Source: Olleya sediminilitoris
GTDB lineage: Bacteria; Bacteroidota; Bacteroidia; Flavobacteriales; Flavobacteriaceae
Direction: 5' to 3'
Assembly: GCF_016785945.1 (NCBI RefSeq)
Contig: NZ_JAEMEF010000012.1
Location: 46,636 to 110,635, forward strand
DNA: 64,000 bases
Under the pieces are notes generated by a model that saw nothing but the letters and a program-made list of their open reading frames with translations, had not been told where the DNA came from and did no database searches. Shown in pieces: positions 1 to 9,984 of this stretch. A program made the position numbers and the translations under genes. Within the stretch, counting starts at the first letter, position 1. Every line of letters starts with the position of its first letter.

Positions 1-897
1 CTTAACCGTTCTAAAATACTTGATGTTATAGGTAAATATTTAACCCCTTTTATTGTTTTAATATTACTATTAGTTATTGGTATAGGTTTGTTTAATGCAC
101 AAATGGATATTAGTAATTCTAGTTTTGATACACCAATAGTAGATGGGATTTTGGAAGGTTATCAAACCTTTGATGCTATTGCAGCAGTTGTAGTTGGCGC
201 AGTAATTATAATTTCAATAAATATAAAATCTAACCAGTCTTTTGAGTATAAAAAAGACTTAATAAAAAAGTCAGGTGTTATTGCTGGTTTAGGTTTGTTT
301 GTTATTTATGCTGGTTTGATTGCTGTAGGAGCATTTTACGGTTCAGAAATAGAATTAAATAGTGGACTAAGTAATGATGTCCAACGTGCAGACTTATTAA
401 TAGGTATTAGTTCTAAAGCTTTAGGTAGTTTTGGTTACAGTATTTTAAGTGTGTTAATTGCTTTAGCTTGTTTTACTACAGCTGTAGGTATAGTCACAGG
501 AGCTGCAGATTATTTTAAAGGATTATTACATAACTCTCAAACCGTTTATGTTATTACTGCAGTTTTAGCGTCTGTATTTGGAGTAATAGTAGGGCAATTG
601 GATTTTAATGATATTATTGTAATTGCATTACCAGTATTGTTATTTATTTATCCAATTACTATTGTTTTAATTATATTAAATGCTATGCCTGACAAATACA
701 CTTCGTCACTAGTCTTTAAAGTTGTTGTGTTGTTAACGTTTTTGTTTAGTATAACTGATGTTTTAGGGTTTTTAAGCCCTTCAGATACATTATCTATTAT
801 TGTTGACTATATTCCATTTGCTAAGCATAGTTTAGGATGGGTTTTACCTGCTTGTATTGGCTTAATTTTAACTAATTTGAAAACTCAAAAATCTTGA
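1..897 (+). CDS. brnQ: Branched-chain amino acid carrier BrnQ, C-terminal part (5' end outside window)
   Basis: Inner-membrane carrier of the LIVCS/BrnQ family, which imports leucine, isoleucine and valine with Na+ or H+. The frame is open from base 1 without a start, so only the last 298 codons or so are present. The TTG at 88 and the ATG at 103 are internal, since hydrophobic sequence of the same protein precedes them. A GYQTFDAIAA motif near window codon 53, followed by alternating hydrophobic segments to the C terminus, is typical of BrnQ. Family assignment is good; substrate and ion are inferred from the family. Confidence 0.85.
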   Translation, partial: LNRSKILDVIGKYLTPFIVLILLLVIGIGLFNAQMDISNSSFDTPIVDGILEGYQTFDAIAAVVVGAVIIISINIKSNQSFEYKKDLIKKSGVIAGLGLFVIYAGLIAVGAFYGSEIELNSGLSNDVQRADLLIGISSKALGSFGYSILSVLIALACFTTAVGIVTGAADYFKGLLHNSQTVYVITAVLASVFGVIVGQLDFNDIIVIALPVLLFIYPITIVLIILNAMPDKYTSSLVFKVVVLLTFLFSITDVLGFLSPSDTLSIIVDYIPFAKHSLGWVLPACIGLILTNLKTQKS

Positions 898-952
898 TTT
901 TTTTAAGTTGATTTGTTAATTTTGTGACATTCATTTATTTTAAATTTAAGCT

Positions 953-1306
953 ATGAAAAATTTTATTTTCACTTTAGTATTTTCAGTTTTTACCTTCATG
1001 TCTTTTGGTCAAAACACTCCAAAAGTTGGTGATCAACTAGTTGTTAAATCACCTAAAGCAGAAAGTTACAAATATGTAGATTTTCCTAAGTTAAATATTT
1101 TAGTAAAACGTGGTCAGTTAGCAAGTTATAATGCTGTTATAGATCAGGTTGTGGTTGTAGATCAAGTCATAGAACTAAATTATAATACCACTACTGTTGT
1201 TTTAAAAATGAAAGATGAATCTAAATTTTTCAATCTTTATAAAACAGTAAAAGCAAATTATAATAAAGCAATCGAATCAGGTGAATTGGTTGTACTTAAA
1301 CAATAA
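953..1306 (+). CDS. Small secreted protein of unknown function
   Basis: A 117-residue protein with a Sec signal peptide (charged MKN start, hydrophobic run, cleavage expected after SFG before QNTP). The mature part is short, rich in Val, Lys and Asn, and has no Cys, so it is probably a soluble periplasmic or secreted protein. It follows brnQ by 55 nt on the same strand and ends one base before the convergent ACT-domain gene. I do not recognise the family. Confidence 0.7.
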   Translation: MKNFIFTLVFSVFTFMSFGQNTPKVGDQLVVKSPKAESYKYVDFPKLNILVKRGQLASYNAVIDQVVVVDQVIELNYNTTTVVLKMKDESKFFNLYKTVKANYNKAIESGELVVLKQ

Positions 1307-1963
1307 TTAGTTTTTTAAGTTTTTAATAACTGAAAATGCTTTGTCTACGACGTGGTCTTCTACTAAAACAGTAAACTCGTTTGTAGTAGATACTACTTCA
1401 TAAATTGGTATGTTTTCCCAAGCCAAACGTTTAAATATCTGATAGTATAATCCCGATATCTTTGAGTTATCCTTTGGTAAACGCACACTTATTGCAGACA
1501 AGCTTTCTTGTAATCCAATTTGATGTTCGTTAGCAAAACATTTGGTAACAACTTTCTTTTCCGAACTTGATATAATTATATTGCTTTCATAAATACCTCG
1601 TGTAAAAGCGTAAAAAATATCCTTATCAGTTTCGACTTGCTCTAAAATTTTAGTGTGACTCTGTATTAATGTTTCAGAATTCTGAAATGTAAAATCACTC
1701 AAGTTAGAGCGTACAGTAATATCTCCTAATTTTTGCAATGTGCTTTTTAGTTTTAGCGAGTGTCGTAACGTATTAGGTGTGTTGTATCGTCTTAATGCCA
1801 TCATGATGGCTCCAGACTTAACAGGTTTACGTAACATAGCACTAATTGGAGCGTTAAGTTCTTCTGCTAACGCAGAGTAGTTAATAATACTTCGGGATAA
1901 TGCTTCTTCTAGAAAAGGTTGGGTAATTAATATGTCTTCAACACAAGATGCTATTGTTTTCAT
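1307..1963 (-). CDS. ACT-domain protein, likely regulator linked to aspartate kinase
   Basis: A 218-residue cytoplasmic protein. The first 70 residues or so are helical and resemble a DNA-binding or dimerisation segment (LAEELNAPISAMLRKPVKSG). The last 75 residues have the beta-alpha-beta layout of an ACT domain (LQESLSAISVRLP ... IPIYEVVSTTNEFTVLVED), which usually binds amino acids. It is divergently transcribed from the aspartate kinase gene with 112 nt between starts, so it may sense an end product of that pathway. The regulatory role is inferred from the fold and the neighbour. Confidence 0.6.
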   Translation of the reverse strand: MKTIASCVEDILITQPFLEEALSRSIINYSALAEELNAPISAMLRKPVKSGAIMMALRRYNTPNTLRHSLKLKSTLQKLGDITVRSNLSDFTFQNSETLIQSHTKILEQVETDKDIFYAFTRGIYESNIIISSSEKKVVTKCFANEHQIGLQESLSAISVRLPKDNSKISGLYYQIFKRLAWENIPIYEVVSTTNEFTVLVEDHVVDKAFSVIKNLKN

Positions 1964-2075
1964 AAACGTATTTTTGTTAATTATTTAACAATTTGTGTAA
2001 AAGTAGTACAATTTTTTCATTTTTATGGGTTTCAGTGTGTTGCTCACTAATTTTACGCTATAAAAAAGAAATAAT

Positions 2076-3404
2076 ATGTTGGTATTAAAATTTGGAGGTA
2101 CATCTGTTGGGTCAATAAAAAACATGATTAATGTTAAAAATATCATTAATGATGGACAAAAAAAAATAGTCGTACTATCTGCAATGTCAGGAACAACAAA
2201 CACTTTGGTTAGTCTGTCTGAAGATATTAAAAACGGTAATTTTGATCAAGCTTTGGCTACCATTACTTCACTTAGAGCAAATTATGATACTACGATAAAT
2301 GCATTAATAACTAACCCAGAAATTTATAAATCTGTTTTTGTTTACGTTAGTAATGTGTTTAATACATTAGAAGCTTCTATTAATAAACTTCATACGACTT
2401 TACTTTATAATCAAATTGTCGCTCAAGGCGAATTGCTGTCTACTTATATTTTTAACGCTTACTTACAACAAGAAAACATTAATGCAGCATTATTGCCTGC
2501 TTTAGATTTTATGCGAATTGATAAAACTAACGAACCAGATAATTTTTACATTCAACAAAATTTAGATAGAGTTATTGCTGAAAAACCTGATGCGCAAATT
2601 TATATTACACAAGGTTTTATATGTCGAAATGCTGAAGGAGAAGTTAGTAATTTACAACGTGGAGGAAGCGATTATACAGCAACCATAATTGGAGCTGTTG
2701 TTAAAGCAGAAGAAGTACAAATTTGGACTGATATAGACGGTTTTCATAACAACGATCCTAGATATGTTGATAATACACAGGCAATATCTAATTTGTCTTT
2801 TGATGAGTCTGCAGAGTTGGCTTATTTTGGAGCTAAAATATTGCATCCTCAAACCGTAATGCCAGTGAGTGCTTTTGATATTCCTGTAAGATTAAAAAAC
2901 ACCATGTCACCAGATGCACATGGTACGTTAATAACTAATCAAGTACATGGTGAAGGTATAAAAGCAATAGCAGCTAAAGATGGTATAACAGCAATAAAAA
3001 TTAAGTCTGTAAGGATGTTATTGGCTCATGGGTTTTTAAAGAAAGTTTTTGAGATTTTTGAGCGTTATGAAACCTCAATAGATATGATTACAACCTCAGA
3101 AATTGCTGTCTCGTTAACTATTGATGACACGACGCATCTAGAAGCAATTGTTGAAGAGTTAGAGCGTTTTGCTTTAGTTGAGGTTGATGATTATATGAGC
3201 ATAGTTTGTTTAGTTGGTAACGCAATTATTTATCACGCAGATACACCAAATTTATTTCAAGTTTTACAAGATGTTAATGTAAGAATGATCTCTTATGGAG
3301 GAAGTAATAATAATATCTCCTTATTAATTAATACTAGTGATAAATTAGAAACATTACAAAAACTACAGCGTTATGTTTTTGAAAACGGCAGCGTATTGGT
3401 GTAA
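2076..3404 (+). CDS. lysC: Aspartate kinase (monofunctional, ACT-regulated)
   Basis: Phosphorylates aspartate, the first step toward lysine, threonine, methionine and diaminopimelate. At 442 residues it has the length of a stand-alone LysC. The amino-acid-kinase motif KFGGTSVG lies at residues 5-12 and the GGSDYTA segment near residue 196. The C-terminal 140 residues or so form the ACT region (for example IDMITTSEIAVSLTI), where lysine or threonine feedback is expected. The ATG at 2076 is the only sensible start because the kinase motif follows at once. A hairpin terminator follows the stop. Confidence 0.92.
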   Translation: MLVLKFGGTSVGSIKNMINVKNIINDGQKKIVVLSAMSGTTNTLVSLSEDIKNGNFDQALATITSLRANYDTTINALITNPEIYKSVFVYVSNVFNTLEASINKLHTTLLYNQIVAQGELLSTYIFNAYLQQENINAALLPALDFMRIDKTNEPDNFYIQQNLDRVIAEKPDAQIYITQGFICRNAEGEVSNLQRGGSDYTATIIGAVVKAEEVQIWTDIDGFHNNDPRYVDNTQAISNLSFDESAELAYFGAKILHPQTVMPVSAFDIPVRLKNTMSPDAHGTLITNQVHGEGIKAIAAKDGITAIKIKSVRMLLAHGFLKKVFEIFERYETSIDMITTSEIAVSLTIDDTTHLEAIVEELERFALVEVDDYMSIVCLVGNAIIYHADTPNLFQVLQDVNVRMISYGGSNNNISLLINTSDKLETLQKLQRYVFENGSVLV

Positions 3405-3409
3405 AATAA

Positions 3410-3437
3410 AAAAGCGAACTTATTAAGTTCGCTTTTC
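3410..3437. terminator. Bidirectional intrinsic terminator between lysC and the peroxiredoxin-like gene
   Basis: Inverted arms GCGAACTT (3414-3421) and AAGTTCGC (3425-3432) are flanked by an A-run on one side and a T-run on the other. It lies between the convergent stops at 3404 and 3460, so it can serve both genes. Confidence 0.8.
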
Positions 3438-3459
3438 TATTAAAAATTAAATGTATTTT

Positions 3460-4110
3460 TTACGATAGCTTTTTTAAAGCTTCAATAATTTCTTCAGGTT
3501 CTGAGCGTGTTCTGTAATCTACATTTACATAGTTCCATTTTACTAAGCCATCTTGACCTATTATAAAAGTTGCAGGAATAGGTAAAACACTACCGTTGCC
3601 ATTATTGATTTTTTTCAAATCAAGGTTTCTGTCTACTCGCATGTGGTCCATTAAAAAATCTGGTACTTTCCATGCTACACCATAACTTGAAGCTACTTTT
3701 GCATCCTGATCAGATAAAACAATAAAGTCCATATTGTTTATGTCGTTTTCAGTCAATGATCCATCAGGTGCTTCAGGGCTTATAGCAACCAATGTTGCAC
3801 CTAAAGCATGAATATCCTTTAATCTAGCTTGTAACGCTCTAAGTTGTAAATTACAATAAGGACACCAACTACCACGATAAAAAGTAACAACAACTGGACC
3901 TTGATTTAATAAATTTGATAAACTAGTTTGGTCGCCTTTAGGATCTGGAAGATTAAATTCAGGAGCTTTTGTGTTTATCTTTAAAGCATCTTTGCCTTGT
4001 TCAAAAGCTTTTGCTTGTTTTATAATGTCATCAACACCTTTCATAAATTCAGGATTGTTTTTTCGTCCTGATTCAATTTTTGCGTCTGTTTGCTCTTTAA
4101 GTGTCTTCAT
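3460..4110 (-). CDS. Peroxiredoxin-like (AhpC/TSA) family protein
   Basis: A thioredoxin-fold thiol protein of 216 residues, probably a cytoplasmic peroxidase or disulphide reductase since no signal peptide is seen. The active-site motif GSWCPYC lies near residue 82 after the FYRG strand, in place of the PxxxTxxC motif of classical peroxiredoxins. The N-terminal 50 residues are helical. This matches the peroxiredoxin-like family with a WCPYC site. It stands alone between two terminator hairpins. Confidence 0.8.
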   Translation of the reverse strand: MKTLKEQTDAKIESGRKNNPEFMKGVDDIIKQAKAFEQGKDALKINTKAPEFNLPDPKGDQTSLSNLLNQGPVVVTFYRGSWCPYCNLQLRALQARLKDIHALGATLVAISPEAPDGSLTENDINNMDFIVLSDQDAKVASSYGVAWKVPDFLMDHMRVDRNLDLKKINNGNGSVLPIPATFIIGQDGLVKWNYVNVDYRTRSEPEEIIEALKKLS

Positions 4111-4143
4111 CTTGTGTTTAAATTGTGGTAATTTTAAAATTTA

Positions 4144-4169
4144 AAAAGCGAGCTTTGAGGCTCGCTTTT
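4144..4169. terminator. Intrinsic terminator downstream of the aminopeptidase P gene
   Basis: Arms AAAAGCGAGC (4144-4153) and GCTCGCTTTT (4160-4169) with a 6-nt loop. It lies between the minus-strand stop at 4184 and the next minus-strand start at 4110, so it ends aminopeptidase P transcripts. Confidence 0.75.
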
Positions 4170-4183
4170 CAATGTAAATTGTA

Positions 4184-5479
4184 TTATGACTTATTCATTA
4201 GGTCTTCAATTTCTTCTACTTCAATAGGTATGTTACGCATTAAATTAAATGGTTCTCCTGTTTTTTGGATAACCACATCATCTTCTAGTCTAATACCAAA
4301 TCCTTCATCAGGAATATAAATTCCAGGTTCAACTGTAAAAACATTATTAGCTTGCATTGGTTCTGTTAAAATACCATAGTCATGCGTGTCTAATCCCATA
4401 TGGTGAGATGTACCATGCATAAAGTATTTTTTATAAGCAGGCCAATCTGGATTTTCGTTTTGTACATCTGCTTTATCTAATAGGCCCAATCCTAAAAGTT
4501 CACTAGTCATTAATTTACCAACTTCTACGTGGTAATCTTTCCAAATAGTTCCAGGAATTAACATTTTGGTAGCTGCATTTTTAACTCTTAAAACAGCGTT
4601 GTAAACCTCTTTTTGTCTGTCGTTAAAACGTCCAGAAACAGGTATGGTGCGTGTCATGTCACTTGCATAATTAGCATATTCTGCTCCTGCATCGATTAAA
4701 ATTAAATCGCCAGCTTTACACTCTTGATTGTTTTCTATATAATGTAATACATTAGCGTTGTTACCAGAACCTACAATTGGTGTGTATGAAAAACCTTTAG
4801 AACGGTTATTTAAAAACTCATGCATAAACTCGGCTTCAATATTATATTCCATAACGCCAGGTTTAACAAAATTTAAAACACGTCTAAAACCTTTGTTTGT
4901 AATCTCGCAAGCGGTTTGGATTAAATCTAGTTCTATTTGATCTTTTACAGATCTTAAACGTTGTAAAATTGGGTTGCTTTTAGCAACACTATGTGCAGGA
5001 TATTTATTTTTCAGCCATTTACTAAAACGATCTTCTCTGGTTTGGGTTTCTACATTGGCTCTGTAATGTTCATTAGTGTTGATGTAAACCGTTTCGGCTT
5101 GTGTCATCATTTCAAATACTACTTTTTCTAGGTCTTGTAGCCAGTATACGGTTTCAATTCCGCTAGTTTTTAATGCTGCTTCTTTAGTTAATTTTTCACC
5201 TTCCCAAACAGCAATGTGCTCATTGGTTTCTTTTAAAAATAAAACTTCTCTGTTTTTTGGGTTTGGACAATCAGGAAACAAGACTAAAACGCTTTCTTCT
5301 TGGTCAACACCACTTAGGTAAAAGATGTCTCTGTGTTGTTGAAAAGGCATTGTGCTGTCTGCACTAATTGGGTAAATATCGTTTGAATTAAAAAAAGCAA
5401 TACTTTTTGGCTTCATTTGAGAAGCAAAGTTTTTACGGTTTTTTATAAAAAGAGCGGAGTCTATTTGGTGATATTTCAT
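4184..5479 (-). CDS. pepP: Xaa-Pro aminopeptidase (aminopeptidase P, M24B)
   Basis: Cleaves the N-terminal residue from peptides with proline in second position. Residues 1-140 form the AMP_N domain and the rest is a pita-bread metallopeptidase. The expected ligands of two metal ions are visible: Asp in LIDAGAEY, Asp in ASDMTRTIP, His in HGTSHHMGLD, Glu in TVEPGIYIP and Glu in GIRLEDD. I chose the ATG at 5479 (MKYHQIDSALF, 431 residues), which gives the family length. The 41 codons in frame upstream are low-complexity and unlike an AMP_N start. Confidence 0.88.
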   Translation of the reverse strand: MKYHQIDSALFIKNRKNFASQMKPKSIAFFNSNDIYPISADSTMPFQQHRDIFYLSGVDQEESVLVLFPDCPNPKNREVLFLKETNEHIAVWEGEKLTKEAALKTSGIETVYWLQDLEKVVFEMMTQAETVYINTNEHYRANVETQTREDRFSKWLKNKYPAHSVAKSNPILQRLRSVKDQIELDLIQTACEITNKGFRRVLNFVKPGVMEYNIEAEFMHEFLNNRSKGFSYTPIVGSGNNANVLHYIENNQECKAGDLILIDAGAEYANYASDMTRTIPVSGRFNDRQKEVYNAVLRVKNAATKMLIPGTIWKDYHVEVGKLMTSELLGLGLLDKADVQNENPDWPAYKKYFMHGTSHHMGLDTHDYGILTEPMQANNVFTVEPGIYIPDEGFGIRLEDDVVIQKTGEPFNLMRNIPIEVEEIEDLMNKS

Positions 5480-5697
5480 AAGGAAAAATATAGTTTTTTT
5501 ATTTCCACAGTAGTGAAAAAAACATTGATAAAATGAAGTTATAAAATTTTCCGTCAAGCGGAAATTATAATTAGTTGTAAAAATAAGAACTTTAAAATAC
5601 ATAAGTTATAAAAGCATCTTAAAATCTATCCTGATTTAATTATTTGCTTGTTACTATTTACTTTTATCTGTATCTTCAAACCTTATAAAATTCAACC

Positions 5698-8505
5698 ATG
5701 AAATTAAGATTTATTTTATCCCTATTTATTGTATTTTCTGTTAATGCACAACAGGATTTACTAACGCAAAAAGCACAATTGCAATCTAACTCCATTGTTA
5801 AAAACGTAGCTTTTCAAAACATTGGTCCAACAGTTATGAGTGGTCGTGTTGTTGATTTAGCTGTTAATCCAGAAAAACCATCAGAGTTTTATGTTGGTTA
5901 TGCCTCAGGAGGTTTGTGGTATACTGCAAATAATGGAACAACTTTTAGTCCAGTTATGGATATTACACAAACCCAAAATATTGGTGATATTGCTGTAGAC
6001 TGGAAAACAGGAACTATTTGGGTTGGTACTGGAGAAAATAATGCGTCAAGATCTTCATACGCAGGAGTTGGTATGTTTAAATCTACTGATAATGGTCAAA
6101 ATTGGCAATTTGTAGGGTTACCAGACTCGCATCATGTTGGACGTATTTTAATAAATCCTAATAATGTAGATGAAGTAACTGTTGGTGTTACTGGTGCTTT
6201 GTACTCTAAATCAGAAGATAGAGGTGTGTATAAAACTAAAGATGGAGGTCAAACTTGGTCTAAAACTTTATTTATTGATGACGCTAGCGGAATAATAGAT
6301 ATGCAACATGCACCAAATGATTATAATACGATGTTTGCAACGTCTTGGACAAAAGACAGAAAAGCATGGAATTTTGATGGAAGCGGAAATAATTCGGCAA
6401 TATATAAAAGTACAGATGCTGGAGATACTTGGGTTAAGGTGTCTACAGAAAAAAGTGGCTTTCCAACTGGTGAAGGTGTTGGTCGTATTGGATTAGCTGT
6501 TTACAATACTAATATTATTTATGCCATACATGATAGTCAATTTAGAAGACCGTCAAGCGGAAAAAAAGAGAAAAGAAGAGGGCTTCAAAAAGACGATTTT
6601 AAAAAGATGAGTACTTCTGAATTTTTAAGTTTAGAAGATAAAAAGTTAAATAGTTTTTTGAAAATGAATGGTTTTCAGGAAAAATATAGATCAGAAAATG
6701 TGAAGCAAATGGTGCGTAGCGGAAACGTTAAGCCTATTGATTTAGCTCATTATTTAGAAGATGCTAATTCTATGCTATTTGATACACCAGTTATTGGAGC
6801 GGAAGTTTATAAAAGTACTGATGGTGGATTAACATGGTCAAAAACACATAATGATTATTTAAATGATTTATATTACAGTTATGGTTATTATTTTGGCCAT
6901 GTATATGTGTCGCCATCAGATCAAAATGATATTTATGTCTATGGTGTGCCAATTTTAAAATCTAAAGATGGTGGTCAAACGTTTGCATCTATTAGTGCCG
7001 AGAATGTACATGCAGATCATCATGCGCTTTGGATTAATCCACAAAACCCTAACCATTTAATTAATGGTAATGATGGTGGAGTTAATATTACTTATGACGA
7101 TGGCGAAAATTGGATAAAAAATAACTCGCCTTCAGTTGGACAATTTTATGCAATAAACGTAGATAATCAAAAACCTTATAGCGTTTATGGAGGTTTACAA
7201 GATAATGGTGTTTGGGTAGGTGCTAATAATGCTAAAGAAAATAAAGCTTGGCATCAATCAGGTCAATATCCTTGGGAATCAATAATGGGTGGAGATGGTA
7301 TGCAAATCCAAATAGATAATCGTAATCCGGATATTGTTTATACAGGTTATCAATTTGGTAATTATTATAGGATTGATAGAGGTACAGGAGATCGAAAGTA
7401 TATTCAACCTAAACATGAGTTGGGTGAAAAACCTTATCGTTTTAATTGGCAAACACCAATCCTTTTGTCAAAACATAATCAGGATATTCTCTATTTAGGT
7501 GGTAATAAATTAATGAGGTCTTTGGATAAAGGTGATACTTGGACAGCGATTAGTCAAGATTTAACTCAAGGTGGTAAAAAAGGAAACGTAGCTTATGGAA
7601 CAATAACAACTATAAGCGAATCTCCTTTTGAGTTTGGTTTAATGTATGTTGGAAGTGATGACGGTGTAATAAGTATTACCAAAAATCAAGGCGCAACTTG
7701 GGAAGATATTTCGACAAACTTACCAAATGATTTATGGGTAAGTCGTGTAGTAGCTTCTAGACATAAAAAAGAGCGTGTTTACGTTACATTAAATGGTTAC
7801 AGATTTGATAATTTTAATACCTACGTATTTAAAAGTGATAATTACGGACAAACATGGGAGTCTATTAGTGCAAATATCCCTACATCACCTGTTAATGTTA
7901 TTGTTGAAGATGAATTTAAAGATAATATTTTATACCTAGGTACAGACAATGGTGCTTATGTTAGTTTTGATAATGGAGAACGATGGGAAGCGTTTTCTAA
8001 AAATTTGCCAGCTGTAGCTGTTCATGATATTAAAACTCAAAAAGAAAGTAATGATTTGTTATTAGGGACTCATGGTCGTGGTATATATAAAACTAATATA
8101 GCTTCATTACAAGCTTATAATTCGACTATTAAGTCAAGTAATATTACAATTTTTGACTTAAATAAAATTAGATATTCATCTCGTTGGGGAAATTCTTGGA
8201 GTAAATGGATGCAGCCTTTCCAACCTAGTACAACCATTCAGTTGTTTAGTAATACTTCAGGTGAAAAAGAGGTTGAAATCCTTTCTGAAAGCAATAAAAA
8301 AATACAAAGCTTCAAAGTTAATTTAGATAAAGGGTTTAATTATGTTGACTATGATTTAACATTGTCTGAAAAAGGTCGTAAAACGTTAATGAAAGAAAAT
8401 GTAATTTTGGATATAAATAAAGCTAAAAATGACAAGTATTATATTCCTAAAGGAAATTATAAAATTAAAATTGATGGAGTAGAAAAGGCTTTTGTAGTAG
8501 AGTAG
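5698..8505 (+). CDS. Large secreted BNR/Asp-box (VPS10-like) repeat protein
   Basis: A 935-residue protein with a signal peptide (cleavage near VNAQQ). The mature part carries about ten Asp-box motifs of the S-x-D-x-G-x-x-W type, for example STDNGQNW, TKDGGQTW, STDAGDTW, STDGGLTW, SLDKGDTW, TKNQGATW and SDNYGQTW. These are spaced like blades of two beta-propellers as in sortilin or BNR glycosidase-like proteins. The propeller part ends with LLGTHGRGIYKT, followed by a domain of about 130 residues. No catalytic glycosidase residues could be assigned, so a binding or peptidase-associated role is as likely as an enzymatic one. Confidence 0.75.
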   Translation: MKLRFILSLFIVFSVNAQQDLLTQKAQLQSNSIVKNVAFQNIGPTVMSGRVVDLAVNPEKPSEFYVGYASGGLWYTANNGTTFSPVMDITQTQNIGDIAVDWKTGTIWVGTGENNASRSSYAGVGMFKSTDNGQNWQFVGLPDSHHVGRILINPNNVDEVTVGVTGALYSKSEDRGVYKTKDGGQTWSKTLFIDDASGIIDMQHAPNDYNTMFATSWTKDRKAWNFDGSGNNSAIYKSTDAGDTWVKVSTEKSGFPTGEGVGRIGLAVYNTNIIYAIHDSQFRRPSSGKKEKRRGLQKDDFKKMSTSEFLSLEDKKLNSFLKMNGFQEKYRSENVKQMVRSGNVKPIDLAHYLEDANSMLFDTPVIGAEVYKSTDGGLTWSKTHNDYLNDLYYSYGYYFGHVYVSPSDQNDIYVYGVPILKSKDGGQTFASISAENVHADHHALWINPQNPNHLINGNDGGVNITYDDGENWIKNNSPSVGQFYAINVDNQKPYSVYGGLQDNGVWVGANNAKENKAWHQSGQYPWESIMGGDGMQIQIDNRNPDIVYTGYQFGNYYRIDRGTGDRKYIQPKHELGEKPYRFNWQTPILLSKHNQDILYLGGNKLMRSLDKGDTWTAISQDLTQGGKKGNVAYGTITTISESPFEFGLMYVGSDDGVISITKNQGATWEDISTNLPNDLWVSRVVASRHKKERVYVTLNGYRFDNFNTYVFKSDNYGQTWESISANIPTSPVNVIVEDEFKDNILYLGTDNGAYVSFDNGERWEAFSKNLPAVAVHDIKTQKESNDLLLGTHGRGIYKTNIASLQAYNSTIKSSNITIFDLNKIRYSSRWGNSWSKWMQPFQPSTTIQLFSNTSGEKEVEILSESNKKIQSFKVNLDKGFNYVDYDLTLSEKGRKTLMKENVILDINKAKNDKYYIPKGNYKIKIDGVEKAFVVE

Positions 8506-8618
8506 TTTAAGCTATTCCAAGTTAAAAAAATGGTGTTTTATTTTTTTAAGGTGTAACAATTTAAATAAACTATTATCTATACTATGTATTTATCAATTGT
8601 TAACCTTAAAAAAGTAAA

Positions 8619-9878
8619 ATGAAAAATCTACTAATCTTAGCCATATTATTAATTGTTTTCCAATCATGTACTAAAACCAAGCAAGATTATTTAAAAGAAA
8701 ATAGGTTTGATCTAAATAGTGCCTCTTTTAACTTTCCTCAAGACAATTTTAAAATTTTAGGTTTTGGTGGTTATCATGGTAGTGCTAAAACCGAAGAAGT
8801 AGAACTGTTACTTTTAGAGGATTTATTAAATGCTAAAACTATTAAATATTATCTTCCTGAAACGGATTTTAGTATTGCTCACTATTTTAATAAATTTTTA
8901 AAAACAGGAGATACATTACTCCTAAAAGATTTGGTGATAAATTCTGGTATCAGAGTCAAACAAGAGCGTACCATCCAGATGTATAACAAATGGAAAGCTT
9001 TAAAAAAAATAAACGATAGTTTTGACGAAAAAGATAGACTTATCGTTGTTGGTGTAGATTATCAAATTAATTATAAATATGCTTCAAGACATATACTAGA
9101 ACTTGTAAGTAATACAGATCAATCTTTACCATACATACAAGATATCCAAAATATGGTTGATATAGATACGACTAGTTATGCTAGAGGAGACCTTAGTTTT
9201 GCATATCATAAATTAAAAGCTTTAATCGATGACTATGAATCAAATAAAGCATTGTATACAAATAAAATTAGTGATGTTAAGGTGTTTGAGCATATCATTA
9301 CAAATTTTAAAACTACGGTTGGTAACTCAACACCAGAAAGAGAACAGGTCATGTATGATAATTATTTAGCGTTAAGTAAGTTTTATGATTTTAAAAATAA
9401 TCCACAGTTTTTAAGAATGGGTTTTTCTCACATTTGTAAATCAAGAGAAGGAGCAGAAGGTTATCCTTATTTCTTTACAAGGTTAGTAGAAAATGAAATC
9501 TATAAAACAGATGATGTTATTTCGGTTATGGCTTATTTTACAGATAGTGAAGTTGTTTGGGATGAATTGTATAATGAAAATGGAGATTATAAAGGATTTA
9601 CAACTGAAGCTGGTTTTGGTATTGGAGATTATGAAAAAGAATATTTTAGAGGTATTCAAAACTTAAAACAAACTAAGTTGTCGGACAAGACCTTATTTAG
9701 ACTTAATGCTACAAACACACTTTATGCAGATCACAATCCTGATTTGATTGATGTAATAATGACGGATGAAAAGTCCAATACTGAAGCAGTTAAAGGACAG
9801 TCTACCGTAGATTTTATTGATTATGCTGTGCTAATATCCAATTCTGAGGCTAGTACACCAATTTATGAAATGAAATAA
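8619..9878 (+). CDS. Lipoprotein of unknown function, possibly erythromycin-esterase/ChaN-like fold
   Basis: A 419-residue protein with a lipoprotein signal peptide (lipobox FQSC, Cys near residue 16), so it is anchored in an envelope membrane. A segment near residue 50 (GFGGYHGSAKTEE) is followed by a leucine- and glutamate-rich helix. This resembles the GExxHG-like start of the erythromycin esterase/ChaN/TraB group but lacks the exact motif. A later His sits in GFSHICKS. I cannot name the family with confidence. It sits alone between the BNR protein and sdhC, with 113 nt and 106 nt gaps. Confidence 0.5.
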   Translation: MKNLLILAILLIVFQSCTKTKQDYLKENRFDLNSASFNFPQDNFKILGFGGYHGSAKTEEVELLLLEDLLNAKTIKYYLPETDFSIAHYFNKFLKTGDTLLLKDLVINSGIRVKQERTIQMYNKWKALKKINDSFDEKDRLIVVGVDYQINYKYASRHILELVSNTDQSLPYIQDIQNMVDIDTTSYARGDLSFAYHKLKALIDDYESNKALYTNKISDVKVFEHIITNFKTTVGNSTPEREQVMYDNYLALSKFYDFKNNPQFLRMGFSHICKSREGAEGYPYFFTRLVENEIYKTDDVISVMAYFTDSEVVWDELYNENGDYKGFTTEAGFGIGDYEKEYFRGIQNLKQTKLSDKTLFRLNATNTLYADHNPDLIDVIMTDEKSNTEAVKGQSTVDFIDYAVLISNSEASTPIYEMK

Positions 9879-9925
9879 AATAGCATACTTATACTCATTC
9901 TAAATAGTACAAAAAAGATGTAAAA

Positions 9926-9957
9926 TTTGTTAGTATATCGCTTGTGGCTTATCTTTG
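9926..9957 (+). promoter_or_regulatory. Bacteroidota-type promoter of the sdhCAB operon
   Basis: TTTG at 9926-9929 and TATCTTTG at 9950-9957 are separated by 20 nt. This fits the Bacteroidota housekeeping sigma pattern (TTTG, about 19-21 nt, TAnnTTTG). The sdhC ATG follows 28 nt after the -7 box. Confidence 0.7.
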
Positions 9958-9984
9958 TATAACAAATAATTAACTACAATTATA

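Noticed and set aside
1985..2203. Reading frame on the minus strand over the lysC start
   Set aside because: Antisense to a strongly supported kinase N terminus, no recognisable protein features.
5480..5602. Upstream start for aminopeptidase P
   Set aside because: The extra 41 residues are AT-rich leader translation; the family N terminus begins at 5479.
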